A program made the position numbers and the translations under genes. Shown one piece after another: positions 18,648-27,122 of a stretch of 64,000 nt of DNA (position 1 is the stretch's first letter; each line of letters starts with the position of its first letter). The notes under the pieces were generated by a model. That model did no database searches. It saw only the letters and a program-made list of their open reading frames with translations, and was not told the DNA's origin. The DNA comes from Planctomycetota bacterium (lineage in GTDB: Bacteria; Planctomycetota; UBA1135; JADKAF01), in NCBI GenBank assembly GCA_016719295.1, contig JADKAF010000001.1, forward strand, positions 3,224,001 to 3,288,000, given 5' to 3'.

Positions 18648-21245
18648 ATGTCCCTGCGCATCCTCTGCTTGCCGCTCGGTGCGGCCGGCGCCGCCCTGAC
18701 CCTCGCCTTGGTTTCCGCGGATCGCTCGCCCCGCCCCGTGCCGCCGAGCCCGGACTCGAGCGGGATCGCCGCGGAGGCCGCCCCGGTCACCGAAGCGTCG
18801 CCCTTCGAGCGCGCGCCGCTCGCCTTCGTGGAGAACCGCGGGCAGTTCGCCTCCCCCGCCGCTTTCGTGCTCCGCCGCGAGAAGCTGAGCGCGCACTTCG
18901 AGCGCGACGCGATCACGCTCGATCTCGCCGCCGGTGCGAAGCGCTCGGCGGTGCGCCTCGAGATCGAGGGCGCCCTGCCCTCGGCCGAGCTACGAGGCGA
19001 GGCGCCCCAGGCCGCGCAATGGAACTTCCTACGCGGCACCTCGAGCGCTTGGCAGAGCGGCGTTCCGAGCTACGCGAGCCTGCGCTGGAGCGGCGTGCAG
19101 CCGGGCATCGACCTCCGCGTGCGCGACGGCGGCGGCGTCCTCGAGTACGACGTGCTGCTGGAGCCCGGCGCCGAGCTCGAGCGCTTCGCCTTGCGCTGCG
19201 CGGGCCATCGCGCGCTGCGCGTCGATGCGAGCGGCGCGCTCGTGATCGAGACCGAGCTCGGCGAGCTCGTGCAGAAGCCGCCGCGCACCTGGGAGGTGCT
19301 GGCGGATGGAACGCAGCGCGCGGTCGACTGCCGCTTCACGGTGCTCGATGGTGAGCGCTTCGGCTTTGCAGCTCCGCTCCGCGACGAGAGCTTGGCATTG
19401 GTCGTCGATCCGGGTCTCGTCTGGTCGACGCATCTCGGCGGCACGGCGGACGAGTTCGGCTGGAAGCTCCTGCGTTACGCGGATGGCGATCTGCTCTGCG
19501 TCGGCCTCACCACCTCGAACGACGCCTTCCCGCCCGCGCTCGGCACCTATCAGCCCGCGACCGGCGGCGGCTCCTCCGACAACCTGATCGCGCGCTTCGC
19601 CGCGGACGGCAGCACTCTGCGCTGGGCCACCTACATCGGCGGCGACGGTGGCGAGGGTCCGTTCGACGCGGCGTTCGATGCGGCGGGAGACATCCACTTC
19701 TGCGGCGGCACGACCTCCTCGAACTTCCCCACCACGCCCGGGGCCTACAACCGCACGTTCAACTTCTCGTTCCAAGAGGTCTTCTACGCGGAGCTCTCGG
19801 CGAACGGGCAGACCTTGAACTACGGCACCTACCTCGGCGGCACGGGCCTCGACTGGGCGCTCGAGCTCGAGCTCTTCGGCAACGACGTCGTGCTCGCAGG
19901 CTGCACCGACTCGACGAACTTCCCGGTGACCACGGGTGCCTACCAGACGACCTACGGCGGCGGCCTGACCGACCTCTGGGTCGCGCGACTCAGCCCGAAC
20001 GGCAACGGCGCCGCTGACCTCGCGTGGGCGACCTACCTCGGCGGCAACGACGAGGACGGCAAGTTCTCCAACCCGTTCGATCTCGCGAGCATGATCGAGG
20101 TCGACCTCGAGCTCGGACCGCGCGGGAACCTCGCGATCTTCGGCCGTACCGCGTCGACGAACTTCCCCACGACGCCCGGCGCGTTTCAGCCCGTGCATCG
20201 CGGCAACGGCGCGGCGGATCTCTTCCTCTGCGCGCTCAGCGCGAGCGGGAGCTCGTTCCTCTGGGGCACCTTCCTCGGCGGTGACGGCGAGGAGACGGCG
20301 GGCTCGCTGCACAAGCTGCCGGCCGGCGGCTTCGTCGTGACCGGCACCTCGAGCTCGAGCAACTTCCCCACCACGGTGGGCGCGCTCGACGCGAGCGCGA
20401 ACGGCGGCGAGGACGCGGTGATCGCGGAGGTCGACGGCGGCGGCGGGAGCTTGAGCTACGCGAGCTATCTCGGCGGCAGCACCAAGGACGACGTCATCCG
20501 CTCGGTGCTCTCGCCGTCGGGCTACGTGAACCTGCTGATCCGCACCGACTCGACGGACTTCCCCGCGACGGTCGGCGCGTACGACACGAGCTACGCGCAG
20601 GGGCCTTTCGGCGAGGACATCGCCATCGCGCGCGTGCAGATGGGCTCGCGCGGCGCGCGCGACTTGCGCTACGCCACCTATCTCGGCGGGTTCCTCCAGG
20701 ACATCGCCATCGACGGCGTGTGGGACGGTCGCAGCGCGCTCGCGATCACGGGGCTCACGATGGGCCAGGGCTTTCCGACGACGGGCGGGTCCTGGGCGCC
20801 GAGCTACGCGGGCGGCGTCTTCGATGCCTTCGTCGCGGCGCTGGAGCTCTTGCCGGTCGGCGCGGAGCTGAACGGTCGCTCGTTCCCCGCGTGCAACGGC
20901 GGCATCGAGATCGCCGTCAGCGAGCAGCCGCGCCTCGGCGCGAGCGGCTTCGCGATCACCGCGGCGAACGCGCCGGGCAACGCGAGCGGCCTGCTCTTCG
21001 CCTCGTTCGCCGGTCTCGCGAACGCGATCCCGGTCGCCGGCATCGAGCTCTGGATCGATCCCGCGCAGGTCTTCCTGAACGTGCCCGTCGCGAGCGACGC
21101 GCAAGGCTACGCCCATCTCGACGTGCCAATCGCGAACAACCCGGCCTATCTCGGCGCGACGACGCACCTGCAGGCGATCTTCGCCAGCACCTGCGCACCG
21201 CAGGGCCTGGACGCCACCCCCGCGCTCCGCATCACCGTCCAGTGA
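18648..21245 (+). CDS. SBBP-repeat beta-propeller secreted protein
   Basis: Secreted protein of 865 residues. The ATG at 18648 gives an N-terminal hydrophobic signal (LRILCLPLGAAGAALTLALV); the frame stays open far upstream but that part lies antisense to the PQQ gene and mqnA. Residues 60-270 form the domain that precedes SBBP repeats (FVENRGQFASPAAFVLR, QPGIDLRVRDGGGVLEYDV). Seven or so SBBP units follow, each with YLGGT...D and then a TSSNFPTTPGAY-type strand (for example WATYLGGNDEDG, TASTNFPTTPGAFQP). This fold is a beta-propeller of unknown ligand. The last 120 residues make the shared C-terminal module. A 79-bp perfect palindrome begins 4 bp after the stop. Confidence 0.9.
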   Translation: MSLRILCLPLGAAGAALTLALVSADRSPRPVPPSPDSSGIAAEAAPVTEASPFERAPLAFVENRGQFASPAAFVLRREKLSAHFERDAITLDLAAGAKRSAVRLEIEGALPSAELRGEAPQAAQWNFLRGTSSAWQSGVPSYASLRWSGVQPGIDLRVRDGGGVLEYDVLLEPGAELERFALRCAGHRALRVDASGALVIETELGELVQKPPRTWEVLADGTQRAVDCRFTVLDGERFGFAAPLRDESLALVVDPGLVWSTHLGGTADEFGWKLLRYADGDLLCVGLTTSNDAFPPALGTYQPATGGGSSDNLIARFAADGSTLRWATYIGGDGGEGPFDAAFDAAGDIHFCGGTTSSNFPTTPGAYNRTFNFSFQEVFYAELSANGQTLNYGTYLGGTGLDWALELELFGNDVVLAGCTDSTNFPVTTGAYQTTYGGGLTDLWVARLSPNGNGAADLAWATYLGGNDEDGKFSNPFDLASMIEVDLELGPRGNLAIFGRTASTNFPTTPGAFQPVHRGNGAADLFLCALSASGSSFLWGTFLGGDGEETAGSLHKLPAGGFVVTGTSSSSNFPTTVGALDASANGGEDAVIAEVDGGGGSLSYASYLGGSTKDDVIRSVLSPSGYVNLLIRTDSTDFPATVGAYDTSYAQGPFGEDIAIARVQMGSRGARDLRYATYLGGFLQDIAIDGVWDGRSALAITGLTMGQGFPTTGGSWAPSYAGGVFDAFVAALELLPVGAELNGRSFPACNGGIEIAVSEQPRLGASGFAITAANAPGNASGLLFASFAGLANAIPVAGIELWIDPAQVFLNVPVASDAQGYAHLDVPIANNPAYLGATTHLQAIFASTCAPQGLDATPALRITVQ

Positions 21246-21249
21246 TCGT

Positions 21250-21328
21250 CGTCGATCAACCCGGGGTCAGACCCCTCACTGATCGATGGCATCGATCAGT
21301 GAGGGGTCTGACCCCGGGTTGATCGACG
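21250..21328. repeat. 79-bp perfect palindrome in a convergent gap
   Basis: Two 39-bp arms, 21250-21288 and 21290-21328, are exact reverse complements around a single G. Each arm contains the core GGGGTCAGACCCC. It fills nearly the whole gap between convergent genes ending at 21245 and 21330. As RNA it would fold as a very long hairpin from either strand, so it could stop transcription from both sides. The element at 28656 is a diverged relative. Confidence 0.95.
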
Positions 21329-21329
21329 G

Positions 21330-21869
21330 CTAGGTGCCGATGACGCCGATGCCGAGGGCGCTCACGGCGACGCCGAGATAGGGCGGCGGGCCGAAGGTCG
21401 AGGACTCCAGCGAGAGCACCTGCTGGAAGAAGAGCAGGCCGCGGAGCGATGGGTCGCGCGGGATCGGGAAGGAGAGGCGCGCGTTGATCGCGGGGTTCCC
21501 CGTCGATGGCACGCGCTGCTCGAGCTCGACCGAGCAGAGCAGCGAGCCGCACACGTTCGCCGTCGGGAAGAGGATCGAGAGATCGAGCGGCAGCGGGATC
21601 CCGCCGAAGCTCGTGTCGGAGAGGCCAGTGAAGAGGAACACCTGGCGGCCGAGGCCTGTGAGGCCGCGCCCGCTGCTCTCGGTCTCGATCTGGAAGACCG
21701 AGCCGAGCTGCGGCAGGCCGATCGGGATCAGCGGCACGGGGCCGGCGCCCGGATCGAGGCGCCCGCCGGTGCAGGGCGTGCCGAGGACGCCGTAGCTCGC
21801 GAGCTGAGCGGCCGCCGGGGCCGCGCCGAGCATCGAGAGGAGCAGGGTCGAGAAGACGAAGGAGCGCAC
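21330..21869 (-). CDS. Small secreted protein, mostly C-terminal-type module
   Basis: Secreted protein of 179 residues with a signal peptide (MRSFVFSTLLLSMLGAAPAA). The mature part begins LASYGVLGTPCTGGRLDPG, a pattern that often opens modules of this kind, and contains IPIGLPQLGSVFQIE, GLSDTSFGGIPLPLDLS and FPIPRDPSLRGLLFFQQ. The last stretch matches the IPxDPxLxG...Q motif seen at the ends of much larger secreted proteins in this window, so here the module seems to stand almost alone. Cysteines (TPCTGG; ANVCGSLLCSVEL) could form disulfides. Its stop codon abuts the 79-bp palindrome. Function unknown. Confidence 0.75.
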   Translation of the reverse strand: MRSFVFSTLLLSMLGAAPAAAQLASYGVLGTPCTGGRLDPGAGPVPLIPIGLPQLGSVFQIETESSGRGLTGLGRQVFLFTGLSDTSFGGIPLPLDLSILFPTANVCGSLLCSVELEQRVPSTGNPAINARLSFPIPRDPSLRGLLFFQQVLSLESSTFGPPPYLGVAVSALGIGVIGT

Positions 21870-22056
21870 GAGAGGACTCGCAGAGGGAATCCGGGACGCC
21901 GGTCCTACGCGAGGAGCGCCCGCGACGCTCCGAGAATTCTCGGCGGCGGCCCGCTACGCCTGCGTGCGCATGCCAGGCCCCCCGGGATCCCGTTACGATC
22001 GCGTGCCGGCCCTCGGGCCCCGATCGACCTGCCTCGAGAGCGCGAACGTCGCCCGC

Positions 22057-23643
22057 ATGATCAGCCCGCCGAAGCTCCTCCTCCGCCACCCCGTCGGCGA
22101 ACAAGTGCGCTGGACCGAGGTCCCGCCGACCGGCCTCCGCATCGGGCGTCGCGAGGGCTGCGGCATCGTGATCCCGCACGACGAGGTATCGCGCGAGCAC
22201 GCTGAGCTGCGCTTCGAGCACGGCCGGTGGCTGCTGCGAGATCTGCACAGCGCGAACGGGACCTGGATCGCGGGTGAGCGCATCGCGGAGCGCGCGCTGG
22301 AGGACGGCGACCGCATCCAGATCGACGACTGCGAGCTGCTCTGCTGGATCGATGCACCGAGCGTCGCGCGCGCGCCTTCCGACAGCATGGTGTCCGCGGG
22401 CCCCAAGCTCGACGTGGCGAGCTTCGAGAGGCTCGTGGCGCAAGTGCTCCCCGAGCGCGAGCGCACGCCGCTCGGCGAAGCGCGGACCTTGCTGCAGCTC
22501 TTCCACCGGGCCACCGAGGCGCTGCTCGAGCACGACGAGCTCGACGACGCGCTGCAGAACCTGCTCGCGCTCGTCTTCGAGCACCTGCCGGCAGAGCGCG
22601 CCACCGTGCTCCTGGTCGACCCCGCGACGGGACGACTCGTGCCGCGCTGGGAACACGTGCTACCGGGCGTCGCCGCGAGCGGTCAGGCCGTGAGCCGCCA
22701 CATCGCCGAAGAGGCGCTGCGCTCGAAGCAGGCCGTGCTCGTCGGCGACGCCGCAGCGGACGAGCGCTTCTCGCTCGCCGAGAGCATCCGCGCGCAGCAC
22801 ATCGCCTCCGCGATGTGCGCACCGCTCTGCCATCGCGGGCGCGTCGGCGGTCTGCTCTACGTCGATCGCAGCTCGGGCGGCGCGGCCTTCGGCGCGACGG
22901 AGCTCGGCGTGCTCTCGATCCTCTCCACGATCGGCGCGGCGGTCCTCGAGCGCGCGCAGATCCGCGCGAGCCTGGAGCGCGAGCGGCGCGTGCGCGAGCG
23001 ACTCGGACGCTATCACGCGCCGGCGGTGATCGAGCGCATCGCGAGCGCCGCCGAGCACGCGGGCGGCGCGCTGCAGTCGGAGGAGCGCGAGCTGACGGTG
23101 CTCTTCGCCGATCTCGCGGGCTTCACGCGCTTCGCCGAGCAGCACCCCGCGCGCGAGGTGACGCGCGTGCTGAACCGCATCCTCGAGCAGCTCACCCAAG
23201 CGGTCTTCGCCGCCGGCGGCACGCTCGACAAGTTCCTGGGCGACGCGGTGATGGCCTTCTTCGGCGCTCCGCTCGAGCAGCCCGATCACGCCTCCCGCGC
23301 GGTGCGCGCCGCCCTCGACATGCAGGAGCGGCTCCGGGTGCTGAACGCGACCGAGCCGCCGGAGCGCCGCCTCGAGCTGCACGTCGGGATCAACACCGGC
23401 ACGGCGATCGTCGGCGACATCGGCGCCGAGCAGCGCGTCGACTACACCGCGATCGGCGATGCGGTGAACGTCGCGAGCCGGCTGCAATCCATGGTCGCGC
23501 GCGCGGGCCAGATCGTGATCGGCGAGGCGACGTGGCGAGCGGTGTGCGGGGAGATCGACGCCGCGGCGCTGGCACCCATCGTGCTGCGCGGCCGCTCGGC
23601 CGCGCTGCAGCCCTATCTCGTGCGCGGCGCGCGCGACTCGTAG
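22057..23643 (+). CDS. Adenylate/guanylate cyclase with FHA and GAF domains
   Basis: Signalling enzyme of 528 residues, probably cytosolic. The ATG at 22057 starts just before the FHA domain (about residues 5-100; LRIGRREGCGIVIP, VSREHAELRFEHGRW, LHSANGTWI), which binds phosphothreonine. A GAF domain follows (about 150-310; LPAERATVLLVDPATGRLVP, IASAMCAPLCHRGRVGGLLY). The C-terminal class III cyclase domain (about 345-520) keeps both metal aspartates (VLFADLAGFTRF and FLGDAVMAFFG), the substrate lysine region (DKFLGD) and the IGDAVNVASRLQ motif, so it should be active; cAMP or cGMP is undecided. It links kinase signalling (FHA) with cyclic nucleotide output. It converges on the phosphotransferase gene with 10 bp between stops. 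Confidence 0.93.
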   Translation: MISPPKLLLRHPVGEQVRWTEVPPTGLRIGRREGCGIVIPHDEVSREHAELRFEHGRWLLRDLHSANGTWIAGERIAERALEDGDRIQIDDCELLCWIDAPSVARAPSDSMVSAGPKLDVASFERLVAQVLPERERTPLGEARTLLQLFHRATEALLEHDELDDALQNLLALVFEHLPAERATVLLVDPATGRLVPRWEHVLPGVAASGQAVSRHIAEEALRSKQAVLVGDAAADERFSLAESIRAQHIASAMCAPLCHRGRVGGLLYVDRSSGGAAFGATELGVLSILSTIGAAVLERAQIRASLERERRVRERLGRYHAPAVIERIASAAEHAGGALQSEERELTVLFADLAGFTRFAEQHPAREVTRVLNRILEQLTQAVFAAGGTLDKFLGDAVMAFFGAPLEQPDHASRAVRAALDMQERLRVLNATEPPERRLELHVGINTGTAIVGDIGAEQRVDYTAIGDAVNVASRLQSMVARAGQIVIGEATWRAVCGEIDAAALAPIVLRGRSAALQPYLVRGARDS

Positions 23644-23653
23644 CGCACCATGA

Positions 23654-25138
23654 TCACAGCGCCTCGGTCAACCGGCGCACCAAGGTCTCCAGCACGTGCA
23701 CGCGCGCCCCGCGCTTGTCGTTCGCGGGGACGATCTCCCACGGCGCCTCGGGGATCGAGGTGTGCGTGAAGATGTCCTGCAGCGCGAGCTCGTAGTCCGC
23801 CCAGCGCGCGCGGTTGCGCCAATCCTCGGGCCCGATCTTGTATTGCTTCACCGCGCTCGAGGCTCGCCCTTCGAAGCGACGGAGCTGCTCGTCCGCAGAG
23901 ACGTGGAGCCAGAACTTCTGCACGATGATCCCGCCGCGCGCGAGCTCGCGCTCGAAGTGCGCGAGCTCGTCGAACGCGCGCGCCCACTCCGCCTCCGTGG
24001 CCAGGCCCTCCACCCGCTCCACGAGCACGCGGCCGTACCACGAGCGATCGAAGATGGTCACGTAGCCCGCGCGCGGCACGTGCCGCCAGAAGCGCCAGAG
24101 ATAGTGCTGCGCGCGCTCCTCGTCGGTGGGCGCCGCGATCGGGATGACGCGGCAGAGCCGCGCGTCGATCGCGGAGCTCACGCGCCGGATCGCTCCGCCC
24201 TTGCCTGCAGCATCCCAGCCCTCGAAGACCACGACGGTCGAGCGGCGCTGCTCGCGCGCCTTCCAGCTGAGGCGGTCGAGCGCTGCGCGCGCGGCCCGGA
24301 GGCGCTCGCGAAGCTCGGCTCCCTCCCGCGTGCTCGAGAGATCGACCGCGGCGAGGATCGGCGAGCGCGCGGGCGCAGCAGAGCGTGCGGCGAGGGGCGC
24401 CATCTGCGGCTCGCGCTCCTGCGGCTGCACCGCGCGCTCGAGCGCGGCGAGCAGGATCTTCCCCACCGCGAGGTCGCGCCGCCGTCGATCCGCGGCGTCG
24501 ATCACATGCCATGGCGCGTGCGAGGCATCGGTCGCGTCGAGCGCCTGCGTGGAGATCCTGACGAAGCGGCGATAACGCGAGCGGAAGCGCTTCTCCCACG
24601 GCGTCAGCGCGCGAGCCCCGTGGCGCGCCAAGCGCTCGAGCCTGCGCTCCTGCGCCTTCTCGCCCAAGTGAAACCAGAGCTTGACCAGCACGGTGCCGTC
24701 CGCGGCGAGCAAGCGCTCGAGCGAGGCGATCTCCGCGAGCTCCCCGTCGAACTCCTCGCGCGAGCTCCGGCGGAACACGCGCTCCACGATGGGCTGCGTG
24801 TACCACGAGCCGAAGAAGATGCCGATCGATCCGCGCGGCGGCAGCTCGCGCCAGAAGCGCCAAGCACGCGGGCGCTCGCGCTCCTCGTCGGACTCGTCCC
24901 AGAAGGCGACCGTGCGCACGCCGCGCGCGTCGAGCCACTCGTTCAAGCGGTTCACGACCTCGCTCTTCCCGGCGCTCTCGACCCCCGAGACGATGACCAG
25001 CAGCGAGCGCGCGCCCGCCGCGCGCAGCTCGCGCTGGCGCAGGAGGAGCTGCTCGCGCAGCGCGATCTCCTCGGCCGCGAACTCGGCCTTGCCGAGCTTC
25101 GGGAGCTCGGGAGATTCGGGGAACCGCTCCGTCCTCAT
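23654..25138 (-). CDS. pap: Polyphosphate:AMP phosphotransferase (PPK2 class II)
   Basis: Cytosolic enzyme of 494 residues, the size of two-domain PPK2 class II enzymes (polyphosphate + AMP gives ADP). Both halves are PPK2-like. The N-terminal half has Walker A GVESAGKS at residues 52-59 but FFGSWYTQ in place of DRSWYGR. The C-terminal half has GWDAAGKGG (about 304-312), the lid-region WRFWRHVPRAGYV and an intact DRSWYGRVLVERVEG, so that half probably carries catalysis, as known for the family. PANDKRGARVHVLETLV closes the protein. Its ATG overlaps the upstream membrane-protein stop as ATGA (25135-25138), implying coupled translation. The role would be AMP recycling from polyphosphate. Confidence 0.93.
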   Translation of the reverse strand: MRTERFPESPELPKLGKAEFAAEEIALREQLLLRQRELRAAGARSLLVIVSGVESAGKSEVVNRLNEWLDARGVRTVAFWDESDEERERPRAWRFWRELPPRGSIGIFFGSWYTQPIVERVFRRSSREEFDGELAEIASLERLLAADGTVLVKLWFHLGEKAQERRLERLARHGARALTPWEKRFRSRYRRFVRISTQALDATDASHAPWHVIDAADRRRRDLAVGKILLAALERAVQPQEREPQMAPLAARSAAPARSPILAAVDLSSTREGAELRERLRAARAALDRLSWKAREQRRSTVVVFEGWDAAGKGGAIRRVSSAIDARLCRVIPIAAPTDEERAQHYLWRFWRHVPRAGYVTIFDRSWYGRVLVERVEGLATEAEWARAFDELAHFERELARGGIIVQKFWLHVSADEQLRRFEGRASSAVKQYKIGPEDWRNRARWADYELALQDIFTHTSIPEAPWEIVPANDKRGARVHVLETLVRRLTEAL

Positions 25139-25815
25139 CGCGCACCTCGGGTATTCGCGGGGATCTCCGCTCCATCCGCGTGCGCGCTCCGCACCGCGCG
25201 GAACCCCAGGGTCCCCATGCGATCGGACTTCCGCCGCGGCAGCAGCGACCCGTTGTAGCAGACGCTCCACGCATGCTCGCCGTCGAGCTCGTCGGCGGTC
25301 CACCAGTAGATGACCTCGCTCGTCGGATCCCAGAGCGGCGCTTCCTTGTCGGGGAGCACGCGATAGCTGGCGCGCCCGCCGCTCGCGTCGAGCACGCCAC
25401 CGGCGTTCGCTCCGCGGAAGCTGAGCGAGCGCACCACCTCGTCGCGCGTCGGCAAGCGCCATAGCTGCACCGGCTGCTCGAGCAACGCGTCGCCCGCGGG
25501 AGCGAGGCGGGCGACCAGGTCACGTGCCTCATGCCAGTTCGCGCCTCGCCCCGGCCAACCTGCGCCCGCTCGAACCCAACGCAGCTCGATGCCCTGCCCC
25601 ACGACGACGCGCTCGCCGCGCTCGCCGTCGTCGCGGCGCGTCAGCGCGCGCCATCCGGGGAACGCGCCCGCGCACAGCGCGACGAGCAGCGGGGGAATCC
25701 ACGTCGCGCGCAGCGCCCAGAGGCACGCCGTCGCGCCGTTGCAGAAGACGGCGATCCAGCCGGTGAGGTGCCGCACGCGCGAGCGCGGGAATGCCGCGAG
25801 GGAAGAGGAGGCCAT
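25135..25815 (-). CDS. Membrane protein with DUF1566-like domain
   Basis: Protein of 226 residues. Two hydrophobic segments near the N-terminus (about residues 12-27 and 30-48; GWIAVFCNGATACLWAL, WIPPLLVALCAGAF) anchor it, with the rest as a soluble domain. That domain resembles DUF1566/Lcl_C: GANWHEARDLVARL, QLWRLPTRDEVVRSLSFRG, EVIYWWTADELDGEHAWS and GTLGFRAVR near the end. DUF1566 domains are found in surface and repeat proteins without known enzyme activity. It overlaps the start of the polyphosphate:AMP phosphotransferase gene by four bases, so the pair is a translational unit; a regulatory link is inference. The start at 25815 avoids overlap with the divergent gene at 25886. Confidence 0.75.
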   Translation of the reverse strand: MASSSLAAFPRSRVRHLTGWIAVFCNGATACLWALRATWIPPLLVALCAGAFPGWRALTRRDDGERGERVVVGQGIELRWVRAGAGWPGRGANWHEARDLVARLAPAGDALLEQPVQLWRLPTRDEVVRSLSFRGANAGGVLDASGGRASYRVLPDKEAPLWDPTSEVIYWWTADELDGEHAWSVCYNGSLLPRRKSDRMGTLGFRAVRSAHADGAEIPANTRGAR

Positions 25816-25885
25816 GCTCGGAGCGAGACTCGCCCCTCTGGCGGGGCTCGTCCATACTCCCGAAGGTCCTTCTCGGGAGCTCCAC

Positions 25886-27067
25886 ATGCGCCACCTCGCC
25901 CTCGCCATCCTCCCCGCTCTCGCGCTCGCGCCGTCGGTGCGCGCCCAAGAGGCCGATCCTCTGCGACTCGACGAGAAGCGCTTCGCAACGCTGCATGCGC
26001 AGCTCTGCGCTGCGTCGCCGGAGACCTGGGAGAGCGTGCCGTGGCGGATCGACCTCCTCGCCGCGCAAGGTGAAGCCGCCGCGGCGAAGAAGCTGCTCTT
26101 CGTCTGGGCGATGGACGGGCATCCGCTCGCCTGCACCTGAAACAACGGCATCGTCGACCGTGCGTCGACCTTCGCTCACCCGGGGATCCTGGAGCTGCTG
26201 CGCGCGCACTTCGTGCCGGTCGCGTTGGACCAAGCGTATGAACGGCGCGAGCAGGACGCGTGGGGTGAGTTCTATCGCGCGTTCGCGAAGCAGGGCCCGC
26301 GCGCGGACATGCAAGCGACGACGCAGGGCTTCTACGTGGCGACCGCCGCGGGCGAGCTCCTGCTCTACAACAACAATCGCGATCCCGAGAAGCTGCTGCG
26401 TCTCTTGCGCGAAGCGCGGGAGCGCTTCGCGAGCTCGGAGGCTGCTCGTGCGGAGATCGCACCGCGGCCGCGTGGGGAACGCGACCCGCGCTACGCGCCG
26501 CAGCCGCCGGAGGGTGGGCTCGTGCTGCGCGTGCGCGCGCAGGTGCTGGGCGGCTATCCCGAGCCCAAGGAGGAGCACCAGCGCGCCGTGCAGCGCTCGA
26601 TCGGTCGCGACAATCTCTGGCTCACGCGCGCCGAGCGGGAGGAGCTCACACGGGGAGAGTTTCCCGCGAGCGCGCTCGAACGGCTCGCGCGCTTCCACCT
26701 CGTCGACAACACGCGCGGCGAGCCGCCGATGTGGACGAAGGAAGAGGTGCGCACGCTGCGCGCGGGTATCCGGAACGGCGTGATCGAAGGTCGCTTCGAG
26801 CTCGCGACCGAGAAGGACGCCAGCGAAGCGCGCCGCTACCGCGGGGAGCTGCGCGGACACCTCGAGGTCCGCGACGGCGTCGTCACGCGCTGCGATCTCG
26901 TGGCCCTAGGAGGGTTCCGCGGCGAAGGCCGCTACACGCGGGGGGCGCCCCCGGGCGAGTTCCCCTTCGCCGTCGCGTTCGCGCTGGCCGATGGCACGGC
27001 GGTCGCGGACGCGATCCCGCCGCAGGGCTCGCGCGGATGGGTCGAGGGCTATCTTCGGCCGCGCTGA
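25886..27067 (+). CDS. Thioredoxin-like exported protein with in-frame UGA, candidate selenoprotein
   Basis: One reading frame of 394 codons interrupted only by a TGA at 26138-26140 (codon 85). A conventional caller would split it into an 84-residue piece and a separate frame starting at 26213. The N-terminus is a signal peptide (MRHLALAILPALALAPSVRA). Residues 65-115 look like the first beta-alpha-beta of a thioredoxin fold: KKLLFVWAMDGHPLACT, then the UGA, then NNGIVDRASTF and ELLRAHFVPVALDQ. The UGA falls two residues after a Cys, giving a C-T-U motif where thioredoxins carry redox cysteines. Both halves keep typical codon use and there is no frameshift. A hairpin starts 12 nt after the UGA. 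The C-terminal 200 residues are unrecognised. Alternatives are a nonsense mutation or sequencing error. Confidence 0.7.
26153..26169 (+). promoter_or_regulatory. Possible bacterial SECIS hairpin
   Basis: GTCGAC at 26153-26158 pairs with GTCGAC at 26164-26169 around the loop CGTGC (26159-26163). The loop starts 18 nt after the in-frame UGA and has G as its second base. Published descriptions of bacterial SECIS elements ask for a short stem whose apical loop begins about 16-37 nt after the UGA, with a G in the first two loop positions; this fits. The stem is only six base pairs, so on its own the evidence is weak. Confidence 0.4.
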
Positions 27068-27122
27068 GCGCGAGACGGCGGGCGGCGGGCGAAGCCATGC
27101 TGCGTGCTATCTTCTCCGCCCC

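Noticed and set aside
26138..26140. The TGA as an ordinary stop with two separate genes
   Set aside because: The second piece would start in the middle of a thioredoxin-like fold without a ribosome binding site or signal; the frames are identical and the joined sequence is coherent. A nonsense mutation cannot be excluded from this sequence alone.
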